Shown: positions 20,286 to 33,200 of the stretch, one piece after another
Position numbering within the stretch: position 1 is the first letter of the stretch
How the letters are laid out: every line of letters begins with the position of its first letter
Source of the DNA: Undaria pinnatifida
Taxonomy: Eukaryota; Sar; Phaeophyceae; Laminariales; Alariaceae
Assembly: GCA_012845835.1 (NCBI GenBank)
Contig: JABAKD010000026.1
Location: forward strand, 5,215,014-5,279,013
DNA: 64,000 bases
Direction: 5' to 3'
The notes under the pieces: generated by a model
What the model saw: only the letters and a program-made list of their open reading frames with translations
Database searches by the model: none
Told to the model about the DNA's origin: nothing
Program-made: the position numbers and the translations under genes

Positions 20286-21513
20286 TGAGGAACTTAATCG
20301 CTCAGGAACTTTTGGGCGCAAAAACTGCAACCCCTACCGTGGGATGACTCAAAAGGGGGTGTGCACCCACCCAAAAAGTCGACTCAAAGGGGGACTACGC
20401 TTTTCGCCGACGGTGACGTCCACATGCCCCGCCATACCGGCTCCAAGTCGAAATCTTGAGCATTGGACGAACTTCCATGACTCCTTCCAACCATCCAGCG
20501 TGTTTTTTTTTGTTTTTCGTGATAGCATGGCGGGATAGCGGTCCAACACGAATGATATCAAGAGCTTCATGTGAGCATGTGCCCCCTTTTGACTTGATCA
20601 CGCGGGGGCATACGCCGTCGCTTCTAATTTTGGGATGTCTCCCGTTTTATCATCACTTTAATTTACCCGTTTTTGTCTCGTTGCGGTATGTATGGTGCTT
20701 GTTGTTGTTCTCACATTAATCCCCGGCTGGCTCAAAAAGATGGCCAGCGAGTGACGACCATCGCTCCAGGGTTGTTGTAGCACGCTGAAAAGATTACTTC
20801 CCAAGTCAAACAAACCAACGGTCCAAACCCGCTCAAACGTAATCAGCACACATACCACAAACCACATCGCACCCCCGAACCCATTCCAAGACTACTTGTA
20901 CTGCATGCCTTCATGAGACTACTTCGTGCGTGCCGTACCATATGTGTGAGGGGTAACTTGCACTTTCGCCCAGACCTCGCAAGTAATATTTACCGGTATA
21001 TGGGGTAGTGCGCCGTACGTGTTGCCCTCGATATTATAGCCTTCAACGTATATTCACCGCAGCATGCCCTATTCCAAATCCAGTGTTTAGTTTCTGGTTC
21101 GGATATTCCTCAGACGGCCATGTATTCTTGAAAGCGTTTTGTTGACTGCGCTTTTCTTACGGCCGCTGATCAATCGTGTCGGCAGTCTTGTGTATTTATA
21201 CTGTACGCACCTATCTCGCATCCATACAACATTGCATCGTGCAACGAAGAGATGAGCTTCGGCGACCCAGCGAGCATACAGGAGCTGCAGCACCAGAACA
21301 CAGCAAGAAGCACACCAACAAGGGGAAAAAAACAGGAGGGATTTAGATCGAGGCTGGGGCTAGCCCAGGCAATTCTATTGTAAATCGCTCCAGGGTACCC
21401 TATTTAAGAGCACCCCGGAACGAGCCCGTATACCGCTCTTGTCTAAGATTGGGTATCATATAACCGTAGGTTTTAGTATAGGCGTCACAATCATACAGGT
21501 TACAAGGGCTCCG

Positions 21514-21543
21514 CATGGGTGCCGGCAAATGCCGGCACCCATG
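21514..21543. repeat. perfect hairpin, 14-base arms and 2-base loop
   Basis: catgggtgccggca, aa, tgccggcacccatg. The flanks are ctccg on both sides. No T run follows, so a terminator role is not suggested. Confidence 0.85.
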
Positions 21544-21934
21544 CTCCGGGTACGGCAGGGCAGCACTTCGGCTTGTTCGATTCAATATTCGATAGAGAGT
21601 AAAACCGTTACCACACAACACATTAGTCTATGCGTGTAGAACGTAAAGTAATGCCAAGAGATTGATACAGGCTAACAGTGGACTACTTACTACTTCTGCC
21701 GTTTCCTCCGTTTCTCCGTTTCTTGCGTGAATCCGATTCCGAGCTTCATCATATATATTTCGATCGATAAATCCGAGCCCACGCAGACTGACCCTCTAGT
21801 CGTTTCTTGACGTTTCGACTCGACCAAGCATCCAGGGCCGGCAGAGGGGTTGGCCAAATGTTTGCTGCATGTTCTCTACGTAGCAGCTGACAGGCGCGCA
21901 CTGAGCCAGCTTCTGCTACTGCATGCATGATACC

Positions 21935-22045
21935 ATAATATAATACGCGCGATCGGAGTATCACACACAGCTTGCAAAGATGGGTTTCGACCAAATCTTC
22001 GATCTCACAGCAAATGGAGTGTATTTTTATTTTATAATATCTAAA
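21935..22045 (+). repeat. dispersed family C, 3' part
   Basis: Contains cgcgcgatcggagtatcaca, cttgcaaagatgggtttcga and the end gagtgtatttttattttataat. Confidence 0.65.
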
Positions 22046-22479
22046 TCTGAGGCTCGCAGACAGACTGTGTCTCTATGTATGTATATATATGTAGTGAGGA
22101 GAGACTTGCTGACGGTATTCTAGGCGTGAAACACGGTGTCGCTGCCTTCGTCATTCAATTCCTCGAATGCTATTAGAATTATGCTGCTACTTGTTGCTGT
22201 AGACCACTCTCGTCTGGTCGACGGAATATTAGTACCACGCGATAGCACTGAACAAAGAATTTGGTAGTTAAGAATTTCAGGCTCGATCGAGTTTCGGACG
22301 AAAATATAAACGTAAAATTCCTGATATGGATTTTTTGTCTGATTGCTGGTCGCTCATTGGCTGGAGATCGTACGTAAAGAAACCGTAACCTGGGGACGGT
22401 AGGGTCCATTCACAGAATTATAATCCATTCACATGTATACAACTCCGACAACCCGGGAACGAACACGGATATATCACCA

Positions 22480-22965
22480 TATCACCAGGATTGATACCTC
22501 CCCGCACAGTGTGGAAATCTCCAATGCCACCGACCGGTCGATCTCTAATTGGCTGGGATTCGCATATCATAGAGCCAGCTCCACCCGGAGACGATAGGGT
22601 CCCAACCCCGGTCCCGGGGTCATTTCATATATCTAAAAATTAGACAAACGGGGGAAGTAAAGCGAGTTCTCTCGGGTCGACACCGCCCCACACGATGTGA
22701 AAACCCCAGTTCCATTGGCTAGAATCGCTGTTTGGTTCGAGCTCCACAGCGGCCCCCCACCCTAGTAGGAGGATGATAGAGGCGTACCAACCGATGGGGG
22801 GTAGTTCCGTCGCACACAGGGGAGATGGGGCCCCATCCTCGGTTCAGAAATCCTCCGAATCTTTACAGCCGCAGCAACGCTGGATCTATGACGATGATCT
22901 CCCGGGTCGATATGCTTCCCCGCACGGCGTGTCAACCCCGACTCCATTGGCTTATTTCTCGTGAT
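22480..22965. repeat. three degenerate units of about 210 bases
   Basis: Each unit carries a ctcccgggtcgata-like start, ccccgcac.g.gtg, and attggct (a reverse CCAAT). Units begin near 22495, 22675 and 22900. Confidence 0.55.
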
Positions 22966-24344
22966 TGGCTGGTAGGCTTTAACCCTATAAGCTCACAATT
23001 ATTTCGACCGAGTCGGGTTTTCTCACATACTTCTCGCATACGGTAAACATTTGCAATGCGGCCGCAGTTCAATAAGTTCTTTGCATGATAGGTCGTACAA
23101 AAAAGCGATTTTGAGCCTATCTGCTATATCAGGTTGGCGTGCCGAGCAAGCACACTCAAAATGAGGATGAGAAACACGTGAACAGCAACAACAGCACCAA
23201 ACGCAATGTAAATGGACGAATTAGAGCCATTTGTATCCAGGATTCAGGGCCCCCCGGTTATAAGAGCAATTAATTTCAAACAAAAATGGGGCGTTCAAAG
23301 AAAAATGACATGATAATATTTGAAACTAAGACTGGCACCAGTCGAGCATAATGGCCAACCGTGGAAAAAGCCTGAAATTAGGCCAAAACAGTGCGTATTT
23401 GACTCACTGGCATATTGGTCGAATATAATCATGGAATACTTGCTACGCCCGAATAATCCTCTTTATCGCTTATGCGGCACCGGAAAAAATCGCTGAAAAT
23501 TCCGATTTCATTCGCTTTTATTTGGTCAGAAACCTAAGCTCGCTCCTAATATTTTGGCGGGTTTTCTTGCATAATACAATTCTCACGTAGGGCAAAAAAT
23601 TGCCATGCGACCGCAATTCGTACCAAACGCTCGACCTCGGGATGAATCTATGCAGTTGATGTTGATGCCCAGAGCGTCACGATAAAGACATTCGGGACAT
23701 GAGAAGAGCGGTCAAATCGCCATATCCCGGCATACTAACAGCCATATATATTGCCCACAACAGATAAGAGCAATGAGCGCCTGCTTCGGCTTGACACAGG
23801 GTGATCTTGAATAGGAATATAATACCCCTTTTCTGTCTTTTCTATTATTTTCTTTTTTCCAATTGACTTGCGTCTGACATGCGTATGTGTAGTGATAGGT
23901 GCCACGAGATATTTGTGCAGAAGATCCCTAATTTTTATGATACTGCTATATCGTCGATTGCCAGGAGATATTGTCAAAAAGATCCCTATTACTCTGTATC
24001 ATCGGTTAGTTCCTGGCGGACACGAGACGACATTTTCAAGAAGATCCCTACATTTTATTATACTGTTGTCATCAATTAAATGCCGGCGCACACGATGTAT
24101 TGACCAGCAGCAACAACAGTCAGTAGCCAGCGCAATTCTTGCAACCACACAACAAAGCGTTCGAAACACTACTACCTTGATAATCACAGCTTCCTTTAGA
24201 ATTGCATCCACGTTTCGTTTGTGGGGATAAATATACATGGAACTAGTGTGGAATATTTATTATACGGTCCTGAAAGATGGATGGTTGATCGTGGACCAAT
24301 ATACACGGAACGACACTTTGAAGCGGCGATGAAAAAAACTGACA

Positions 24345-24495
24345 AATCATTGTTTCTCGTACTGCGATTTTTAAAGGCGACTCCGTTCGTTGTGTTCGTT
24401 TTCTATTTTTTTTATGGTCTGGCCTGTGTTGTTGTATTCTCGTACCCAGTACGCTAGCATTTCACTTGATTTATACCTTGATTAATTGCGATTGT
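24345..24495 (+). repeat. dispersed family H, plus copy
   Basis: tttatggtctggcctgtgtt, tattctcgtacccagtacgc and gattaattgcgattgtttgg mirror the 500-650 block. Confidence 0.6.
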
Positions 24496-24814
24496 TTGGT
24501 TCACTCTGTCTCACAGTCTGTGGCCACATAATAATAAGTTGTATCTCCCTAGCTAGTAGGATGAAGAACCAGCACGGACAATGGGTGTAATGATGTGGGG
24601 TAGGGAACGGCCTCCCTCGAAGACAACGAGCGCTCGAACAAAGGTATTTAACCTTCAAATCCGGTGTAGAAAAGCAACGACACATCAGTCAGTCGTACGA
24701 TGTCCACAATAGGCTAAACGCTTCGAGGTGTGACCATGAAGTGTGACCATGAAAAAGTGTGGTGGGGACGAAATAAGAAGCCAATTTGGAACTAATGCCA
24801 ACTTGGAAATAAAT

Positions 24815-25180
24815 GTTTTCCTATATATATTATAAAAATTCAAATACACTCCAGCTGTGAGATCGAAGATTTTGTCGAGTCTCATCTTTGCAAGCTGTGT
24901 GTGATACTCCGATCGCGCGTATTACGGGTTGTGTGTCCTCATCAAGGATATAGGTCGGCGACTCCCCTTGCAACTACCGTGTAGCTACCAGGGTCAACAG
25001 GGTGATGTTAGGCAGTCTGTGCGCGGAAACTATAAAACCTGTTTCTGAGGGGGACAAAATCTGACAGCTGTGGAAGGAAGTGCATCAGTTTATCAAGTGA
25101 ATCCTGTGAGTCGAATATCCGGTGAGGGGAGGGCGGAGTTTTTAAGGACGTGGGGGCCTGATTTTGATAAAAAGGGGGGC
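24815..25180 (-). repeat. dispersed family C, minus copy
   Basis: Reverse complement of the family, from aaaaattcaaatacactccagctg through gtgtgtgatactccgatcgc and gggtcaacagggtgatgtta to a G-rich edge. It runs into the G-rich composite array that follows. Confidence 0.7.
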
Positions 25181-26110
25181 GGGAGGGGGGGGAAGGGGGG
25201 AAGGGCACGGGTGGGGCAGGTCTATTTGTGCGTGGAAACCATAAATATTTCTTGTGGGGGAGGGGGAATGTGGCGGGGGGGGGGGGCGGAGGCGGAGGGG
25301 GAGGGCTTTAGGTCGCATAGATGTAGGGGTTGGCTATACGCGGGGTGCTAGGTCTAGGCGATGGTGCGGGTGTTCGGTGAAGGAGGGGGCGTTGGGGACG
25401 GAGGTGGGTGGGAATTGCAGCAGCGGCATGGACGGCTCTGAAACGATAACGAGGCGATATTCAGGGCGTGGAAGTGTTCATCACTCTGGCGGATTTCGAT
25501 AGTAGGTGGGGCGTTTATGCAGGAGGAAACGATGGGAACAAAAAAAAAAAAAAAAAGTGGGGGAGGAGGGGGGGGGGAAGGGTTTTCGAGAGGTTTAGGT
25601 CACATATAATATTAAAATCAAGGATTTGGTCGACACTGCTCATGTTCGCAACATTGTGTGTGATCTTTCGATCGCGCGTATTAATCATATATGTAGGGGC
25701 CTACTATACGCGCGGTGCTGGGTCTAGGCGATCGTGCGGGGTGTGGGGAAGGAGGGGGAGTTGGAGGGGGGGAGGGGGGATGAATGAAAGCTACGTCATG
25801 AGTGGCTAGAAAGATAATGACGTGATATCAATGGCTGATTAGTGTCCATTACTCTGGCCGATTTCGATTGTAAGTGGGGCGTTTGAACGAACTGGGCGGG
25901 GAACAAAGGGGGGGGGGGGGAGATGAATTGGAGCTACGGCATGGATGGCTAGATGGATAATGAGATGATATCAGCTGGCTGGTAGTGTTCACTACTCTGG
26001 CAGATTTTGATTTCAGGTGGTGCGTTTAAACAAGAGGGATCGGGGGGGGGGGGGGGGGGGGCGGGGGGGCGAGCATTTCAATATGTGCGCGGAAACTATA
26101 AACCCTTGAA
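25180..26110 (-). repeat. G-rich composite array related to family C
   Basis: Long G runs alternate with a repeated unit: a G-rich block, then tcgcatagatgtaggggttg, gcgcggtgctgggtctaggcg, then gagctacggcatggatggct and tctggc.gatttcgat. The reverse complement of the same chain makes up 49.86-50.76 kb. Confidence 0.7.
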
Positions 26111-26114
26111 GGAG

Positions 26115-28589
26115 ACGAATCTGACGGTTGCAGCAAGAAGACACCTCATTAATTCACCCGCGTGGTAATGTTTATTTTTCTAGAAGGTTTGATGTTACAT
26201 GTAGCATGCAACCCAGTTCTTAGGTGTAGTAAACAACGTGTTAAAGTATATATATGTTTTTTCGTTCAAGCTCTGCATATATAGTCTATATGCCAAGATC
26301 CAAGAATAGCTCGGGCGTGTACCGCCCAAAATACAAAAAATTTCGCACTTCTCGCTTGTCTCGCTCAGCCCACGTTCCCGATCCCGGCTAGATGCGGAAC
26401 GGATCCGGCAGGGCGAGGGGAGTTGGAGCCGCCCCCCGAAGACGGCGCTCGAAGGAAGCTATTTGACCGAGAGTTCCAGTTCCGAGAATCGCATACCGAG
26501 GCCAAGACGGAAAAAAACTCCTGACCGAATCCCCCCCCCAAAAAAGGATCATGTATATATATGTTTATATATATACTATAGGAGTCACAAGGCGTGACAA
26601 GCCGGTTTCACCGCTCTACAGTCCGTTTTATTTTAGCATGGACGCTCTTAAACCAGGAACCTTGCTGCATACAATGAGTTTGTTAAAAAAAAAAAGTTGG
26701 TTTATACTGAAACTAGTGCATTCAACCAAAACATATCTATGAATTACGTTTCTGCGGTCCCCCCGTTACTCAGGACGGCTGCAACGTACAAAACATGGTT
26801 TAAACCCCACTCTAGTACGGTACCGCACTAAACTGCATTAAACCGGGACAGTTCGGGATCTCACTCTAGTGCGGTCATTTTCGCTTGGCACGGCACCGCG
26901 CATTAAAGTGGAACCCCGACTGTAGTACCGTAATCGTATTGTAAGAAAAGCCGTCAAAGCATCATGAACGAACGAAAAAAAAAAAAAAAAAAAACGTCCA
27001 ACCGGTAGCAGCAGAAGATCCAACAGGCTAAGCAAAGCGTTACGATCAACAACGCGCTCGTTCCAGCCGCCACTATCCAGGGGGAAATAGGGTGGAGATT
27101 TAGATCGAAGCTGGGGCTACCCCATGTGATTGTATTATTAATAGCAGACCAAGGCTATTGCGGAGGGGTAACCTTAGGGGGATTTTTCTGCTGTAACTCG
27201 GGGTCACTCGCGCAAGTGACTCTTCCTTAAAGTTTGTGGTCTTCAAGATTTCGTTAACATCTTGATTTTGCGAAGTGAAATCGAAATGGGATGGTAAGCT
27301 ACGCCAAAAAATCGCATCTTATTAAGTCGTTTTTTGTCTGTGAGGTACGCTGTCACTCGTGCGAGTGGTGAAAACCCGGTATTGGATATGTGGGCACCCC
27401 CCCTATCGTAGCCTTGATCAGCAGTACAGTACATCCAACTACTATTAGGCGACGTCCTGTGTTCTCCTCGCGACAAGCATTTTCCGAAATCACCTCGAAT
27501 TGGGAACGTTTTCGAGGCCATTCCAAGAAACGCTGCCTCCACCCCATCGTCTTGGACGAAAAAATAACCACGATTAGAAATGGCTGTATCTCCTGATCAT
27601 CAAATGAACGCAACTACCCGTAAATGTAACGACGTATACCACACCCCCTCGAATGGACATAATGGCTGATTTTGTCGACGACCGGTAGAGTGTAAAGGCC
27701 GAGCGATGCGTTCATGAAAACATCTCGACGGGATCTGCCGAAAGCCGCCATTTTGGTTTTAGTGCCCCCCTGGTTATTAATAGGAAGAAAATCAGCTCTG
27801 AGAAACTCATCCCAGGAGGTACATATGCCATTCACAGACACATGTACGCGGTATACTTCGTCTGTGCTGGTCGTTAGCTTACTAGTTAAACTGGTGTAAC
27901 ACAAGGTATACGAAAACGTATCGAGCATCATGTAGGCAAGCACATCAAGAACATCGCTGGTGAAAAAACGAAACTATTGTTTACTTCACCGGCACCCCTT
28001 CGCCCTGCTGTGCCCATGCCCGAAGCGCACCCAAACGACACCCCGATGAACAAAAAATGAGGCATCAACACCATCACATCAACGAAACAGCTGTGCAAAC
28101 CGTTTCACGCACAGTAAAAAAAACGACGCCCCCGTCCCCCGTCCCCCGTTCTGCCAAATACGTGGTACCTATGCTACTAACATCATCCGTGACCGCGTTT
28201 TGACCTGACTGACCGCCCCTTCGCTAATAACTACCATCAGAAGGCCAACGGAGCCCTAGTACAGTGTACTAGCACTAGGTAGTACTGTACTATTGATACT
28301 ATTGATAGTATTAATAGACGGCCAAAAGGGTTTTTGACGCGTCCGAAAAGACCGCTCTCCTATATACTTCGACAGCATATTTCGTGAAGCGTCCTAAACT
28401 ATCGGTCTCCTATTGGCATCCGTAACACGCCCGAAAAAAAACAAAAAAAACAGAATGCTAGCATCTTTGCTTTTGCATCCCCGCCATCAGGAGACGTGAC
28501 GCGTGGATTTCTGCGCTCTCCCGTTCTACCGACGATGCATTTTGTCCGTTGCCCCGTCCGCAACTCCATCGGTCTCTCCACGAGCCCGA
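26115..28589. other. intergenic region without a recognised gene
   Basis: Contains A runs, a stretch at 27190-27950 with moderately long minus frames that match no family known to me, and a short palindromic stretch near 28260-28320. The frames at 27.2-27.9 kb break repeatedly and were not called. Confidence 0.5.
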
Positions 28590-29512
28590 TGGGCCGAACG
28601 TAGCAACCACCCGAACGCAACCAACCAGAATGGGACTGTTTGAACGCTGGCCAATCAGTAGATGTCGTAGCGATCACCTCGACGCAAGCCAATCATATCG
28701 GTGCTATATGAACGCTGACCAATCCCTAGATGTTCTAGCAAGCAATCATACTGTTCCTGCGTTAACTCTGGCCTATCAGAAGAAACCGTAGCAACCGCCC
28801 TACTGAAAGCCAATCAAAACGATCCCTTCGGAACCCTGGCCAACCAGCAGAAACCGTAGCAAACACCACGACGCGAGCGAATCACAGAGGTACTGTCTGA
28901 ATAAACACTGGCCAATCAGAAGAGGCCATAGCGACTACTCCGACGCCAGCCAATCATAATGATCCTACCTTAATCCTGACCAATTGGTGCATTCCGAAGC
29001 AACCACCAAGACGTCAGCCAGTCGCAATGTTCCTGTCTGCACTTGACAAATGAAAAAATAATATTACAGTCTGCCCCTGACCCCTGACCTATCAACAGAA
29101 GCCGTATCAACTACCTCGATGCACGCCAATCATAACGATCCCATCTGCACCCTGGCCAATCAAGTAGAAGCTACAGCAACCACCCTGACGCGAGCCAATT
29201 ATATTGACCCTGTCTGCACCCTGGCCTATGGGCGGAAGGCGTAGCAACCACCCCGAAGGAGGCAAATCGAAACGATCTTACTTCTACCCTGGCCAATAAA
29301 TGCACGGCGTAGCAACCACCCCGACGTACGCCAATCATAACGATACTGTCTGAATGAACACTGGCCAATCAGTAGAAGACGTAGGAACCACTCCGACGTC
29401 AGCCAATCACAATGATCCACTAGTATCATTAGAAGCTATAGCAACTACCCCGACGCAAGCCAATCACAATGATCGCGCCTGCACCCCAACCAATCAGTAG
29501 AACCCGAAGAAC
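28590..29512. repeat. array of about 14 degenerate units of 67 bases carrying CCAATCA motifs
   Basis: Unit: cgtagcaaccaccccgacgc, gccaatcataacgatcctgt, ctgcaccctggccaatcagt. Most units hold two CCAATCA-like motifs. The units differ too much for a recent expansion and there are no distinct spacers, so it is not CRISPR-like. Confidence 0.8.
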
Positions 29513-29619
29513 CCCATAATCTTTCGACAGACGCCTTGATCTCCTCTTGGTCTCTGAGGAGGGGCCCCCAAAAGGTCCGCGTCGTCTATCTGTGCCGGCG
29601 CGCTGCTCACCGAACGCGC

Positions 29620-29925
29620 AAACAAAAAGGTACACATATAAGAAAAGAAGCGCAAAAAAGGTACCAGGTATATGATACGCGGCGAACAAAAAGGTGCCTG
29701 ATAAGGGGCGCGCGAAAAGGTACCAGGGTATATGATAAAACGGTATGTAGTAAGGGGTGAGAAAAAGGGACGAAAAATTAGGGGCGAACAACAAGGCACC
29801 TTGTACACGATAAGGGGCGAACAAAAAAGGTACCTGGTACCTGAAAAGGGCGGAACAAACGTACAATACGACAAGGATAAAGGGCTAACAAGAAGGAACC
29901 TGGTATACGATGAGGGTCGAACAGC
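29620..29925. repeat. degenerate 45-50-base tandem repeat
   Basis: Units of the form ggggcgaacaaaaaggtacc plus ggtatatgata, about seven copies, directly after the CCAATCA array. Confidence 0.7.
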
Positions 29926-30069
29926 ATCTAGCAACAGCAGCAGCAGAGGCATAGTCACAAAAACGCTGTGCTGACGTGAGTCAAAGCAACATGCGTGTGC
30001 GATACATCGTGTGCTGTTTCCTTCGGATGTAATCCCCCCCTGCATACGATTACGTACCGCAGTGGTCCC

Positions 30070-30262
30070 TGTAAAACGCCGGTATGTGCACTATAGAGGG
30101 AAATACCAAGCACTACAGAGGCAACCGGCACTACTCCGCATACTGCCACTACTGGTTGTTTCCATCTGTTCCAAGCGATTTCACAGGCACTGTAGCGGGC
30201 AACTGGCCCCACTCAACCTGCGCTATAGAGGGGCCTCTGCTGTATCAATGAACACGTTCAGC
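30070..30262 (+). repeat. dispersed family G, copy 2
   Basis: Matches the intron 1 block (gaggcaaccggcactactcc, ccaagcgatttcacaggcac, gtagcgggcaactggc). It ends just before the last visible NUP35 exon on the other strand. Confidence 0.65.
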
Positions 30263-30277
30263 GTTCGGAGAACTCAC

Positions 30278-33200
30278 CTGCTCGAGCGTTGGCCGTTCGA
30301 AATCGAGCCTCTCCCCGCAGCCCCCCTAAACGTTTCTCTCCCCAGCACGGGCTGCTCTGCACCGAGCGGAGGGATGCGACCCTCTCTCAAAGCTTGCCAC
30401 ACCTGTGCCACCAAGGGCGAATTTTTCGTGAGAGGAGCATCCATAATGGTACAAAAAAAATAGAAACCCAACTACTGCCGTCGGCACAACTCGATTAATT
30501 GCGTGAGACTATGTATATAGACTGCATCGTCCGCGCCGTGGGAGAAATGGACAGGGATGTACGTTATGGCAAGAAAGAAAAACGCAACGGGAAACTACGG
30601 ATTTTCGGCGTTTGGAGTCACGCGCCCGTAATTAAGGTAAAACCGGGGATGAAGCTGTACCATTCCCGGGAGGGGATTAATCGAATCCATCCCCGGGGTT
30701 TGCACTCATTTGTCGCTACAACGTAATGCATAGAATGTTGAAACCTCCTCATTTGTTTATTCGGGCGATATCAAAAGTACACCTTTTAGCATGCTTAGTT
30801 ACGACAAAAAAATCAGGTACGTAAGCCGACTTTGTTACGGACAATTACCCGTAACGCCGCAACGTGCATCCCTGCAAATTAGTATAATGTATAATCCATC
30901 CACCAACACGCAGAGATGAGAGTTGGCACTAGTTACTTGACGGCAACCAATAGTAGTCAGTTGAGCGGCGGAGTAAAAGCCAACTATCTGACTTGCCAGG
31001 TAGCATTAATGAACAAACGCCAGTCGTCGAGCCACAAAGGCAGCAGTCGGATGCAAACACGCACAACTCCTCAGATTACCGCCCTTAACTAACTGTGATG
31101 TGTTATAATACAATCAACTTACTATTAGGGATAGTTACTGTATCCATGGTATATATTCCATGGTTGCGCCGTCGCCTGACGTTATCGGTCGGGCCAGGCT
31201 CACGCGGGAAACATAACAAACTCGCCAGAATACTACTACCTGGTGGTACATACTCAGTAGATACTCAGTAGGTACTCAGCAGGTGATGCATTAAACTAGT
31301 GTGCGGTACGTACCTCGTCATCAGCCACCCTCTGCACGGCGAGCATGACCGTCTCCGTCAAGCGCGAGCCGTGTCCAGCGGCGAGCGCCTTCTCCGCCTG
31401 CAGTCTTGTTGCGTACCTTGATCATGATTAATATCGTACACGCTTAGGGTTAGACTTAAGTCAAAAACACAAAACGCAACAGCAGTATCATGATCTTCCT
31501 GCAGTCTTGTCGCGTACGTTAAGCATTGTTGGAACCAAGCGCGCCAGAGGACGGGGTTGAGGGCTGGTTGGTTACACACTAAGTACAGTATAATTTGGTA
31601 GGTGCAGCACCCAGGAGCCCGACCAAGTACGTATCATAGGGTAGGGTAGATCAGGCGGCAAGACGTTATCACACACACACCCCCCCCCGGCAGACAGCTT
31701 AAACGGCGTAAAACAGCGCACCAGACCCCGTACGAACGCCGTGTGCACAACGTGACCCGACTCCTATGAGGCCGGAAGCCACGGGACAGAAAAAAAAAGG
31801 ACCGGTGGAGCAAAACTCCCAAGCATTCGGGCATGTGTTTACGCCATATCTCGCCGAGGTGCTGTGAACGCATCACGTTTTTGCTGGTGTCAACCTCCCC
31901 AGAGCTGGCGAAGATTTTATGTTTTTGTTTTAACGTTAGAGCTGTGAGTTGGCTGGACTTGACGGCAACGCTATGGTAACAAACACAGCAAATTGACACG
32001 ACCATGGAAGTACAAATTAACACAGTAAGTTGACACGAGCTACAAACACGCCAGCCAGACGCAAAGACGCAGAACTCCGCATGTTATCGCACGCAAACCA
32101 CCGTGATATATAACAATACAACAGGAATACCGTATGAGCTGAGCCAGCCGAGACCCTGTCAACAAAGGAGATCGGCCACGCACCGCCCAATCTTTCGCAG
32201 TTGGAAATGACAATTTGTTCGCAGTTGGACATTCAAAATTTTTGACACGGCGTTGTTCACGCACCAACCGAGACGCTTTTTTCCGTTTTTTTTTTCGAGA
32301 GAGAGATACGACCGAAACTGCAACCCCAAAAAATAGAAACGCGACTGAAACTCATCTGAAAAAAATATATTATCAAAAAGCCAGGACGGGCGTCACGAAT
32401 CTGAAGAACGGTGTTAAAATTCCAGATCAAAATAAAAAACTTGAACGGTGCATTGCACTATACCATGGTATACCAAAGGTTTTTCTCGTTGCTTTCATTC
32501 AAGAAAGGACGATTGTTTAGGTCATATCTCGTGATGGGCGACGAATTGGGCAATCAAACTGATGTCGACCTTCTCCTTGTGGCCCAGTAACGTTTCCGTC
32601 AAATTTCGACTAGATCGGGGACGGCGAGTTAGGGAATGGTCATAGGAATTTAGGGCCTAAATGTCAGCTAAAGATGATGGTGCTTGTGAGCATATTACGG
32701 ATGTCTCGGCGAGATAGGGTCGCGTTCTAAAAATGTTTCCAACTTTTTTTATACTATGCACGAACGCGCTAGGGTCGGTCCTGCTAAATGTCATGTCCAA
32801 ACCCGCAGTGGTTCACGAGATACGACTCCATAATTGAATGTGTGTTTTATGCCTGGCCCAGCTCGTACCAACCAATAACTATTAATACTCGGAGACTTAC
32901 TACAAGTATAGTCAGACCACTCACATGCCTGAAAAACACACCCATGAAACCGGAACCCAAATTTTTAAATGAAACGCAAGGAAGCAACCGCACGAGGTGA
33001 ACGCGAACCCAATCTTCCCGTAATCTTACGGTTTTCGCATGCACGCCTTTCCGAAGATGAAAATGACGAAAGAACCAACTGGAAACAACTTACTTTCCTT
33101 CGACGCGCAGCGTACCAAAGCAAGCTGCAGTCATTGCAACTGGGTCGCGCGAGCTTAGCATTTGCTAACCCTCTGGGTACCCATAAAACACGACCGTTGA

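Larger units (their letters stand above)
17943..22470. other. intergenic region downstream of UXS
   Basis: No supported gene. Weakly repeated gtggtttgcaccta/ccccgcgta units at 18000-18300, a block at 19960-20070 resembling 9340-9420 and 12980-13110 (cagcctgggctgctgcgt-like), dispersed family F, and the hairpin at 21514. Frames here are short and lack splice-supported domains. Confidence 0.6.

Noticed and set aside
20349..20570. Minus frame ending SRLFGWVHTPF as a NUP35 C-terminal exon
   Set aside because: The FGW resemblance to the Nup35 tail is short, the stop is misplaced and the site is 10 kb from the last visible exon.
27243..27943. Moderately long minus-strand frames
   Set aside because: No recognised domain, frames overlap each other and no splice-supported neighbours were found; left as unassigned intergenic sequence.
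28590..29512. CRISPR array
   Set aside because: Repeats are degenerate and contiguous with no unique spacers, and the genome is eukaryotic.
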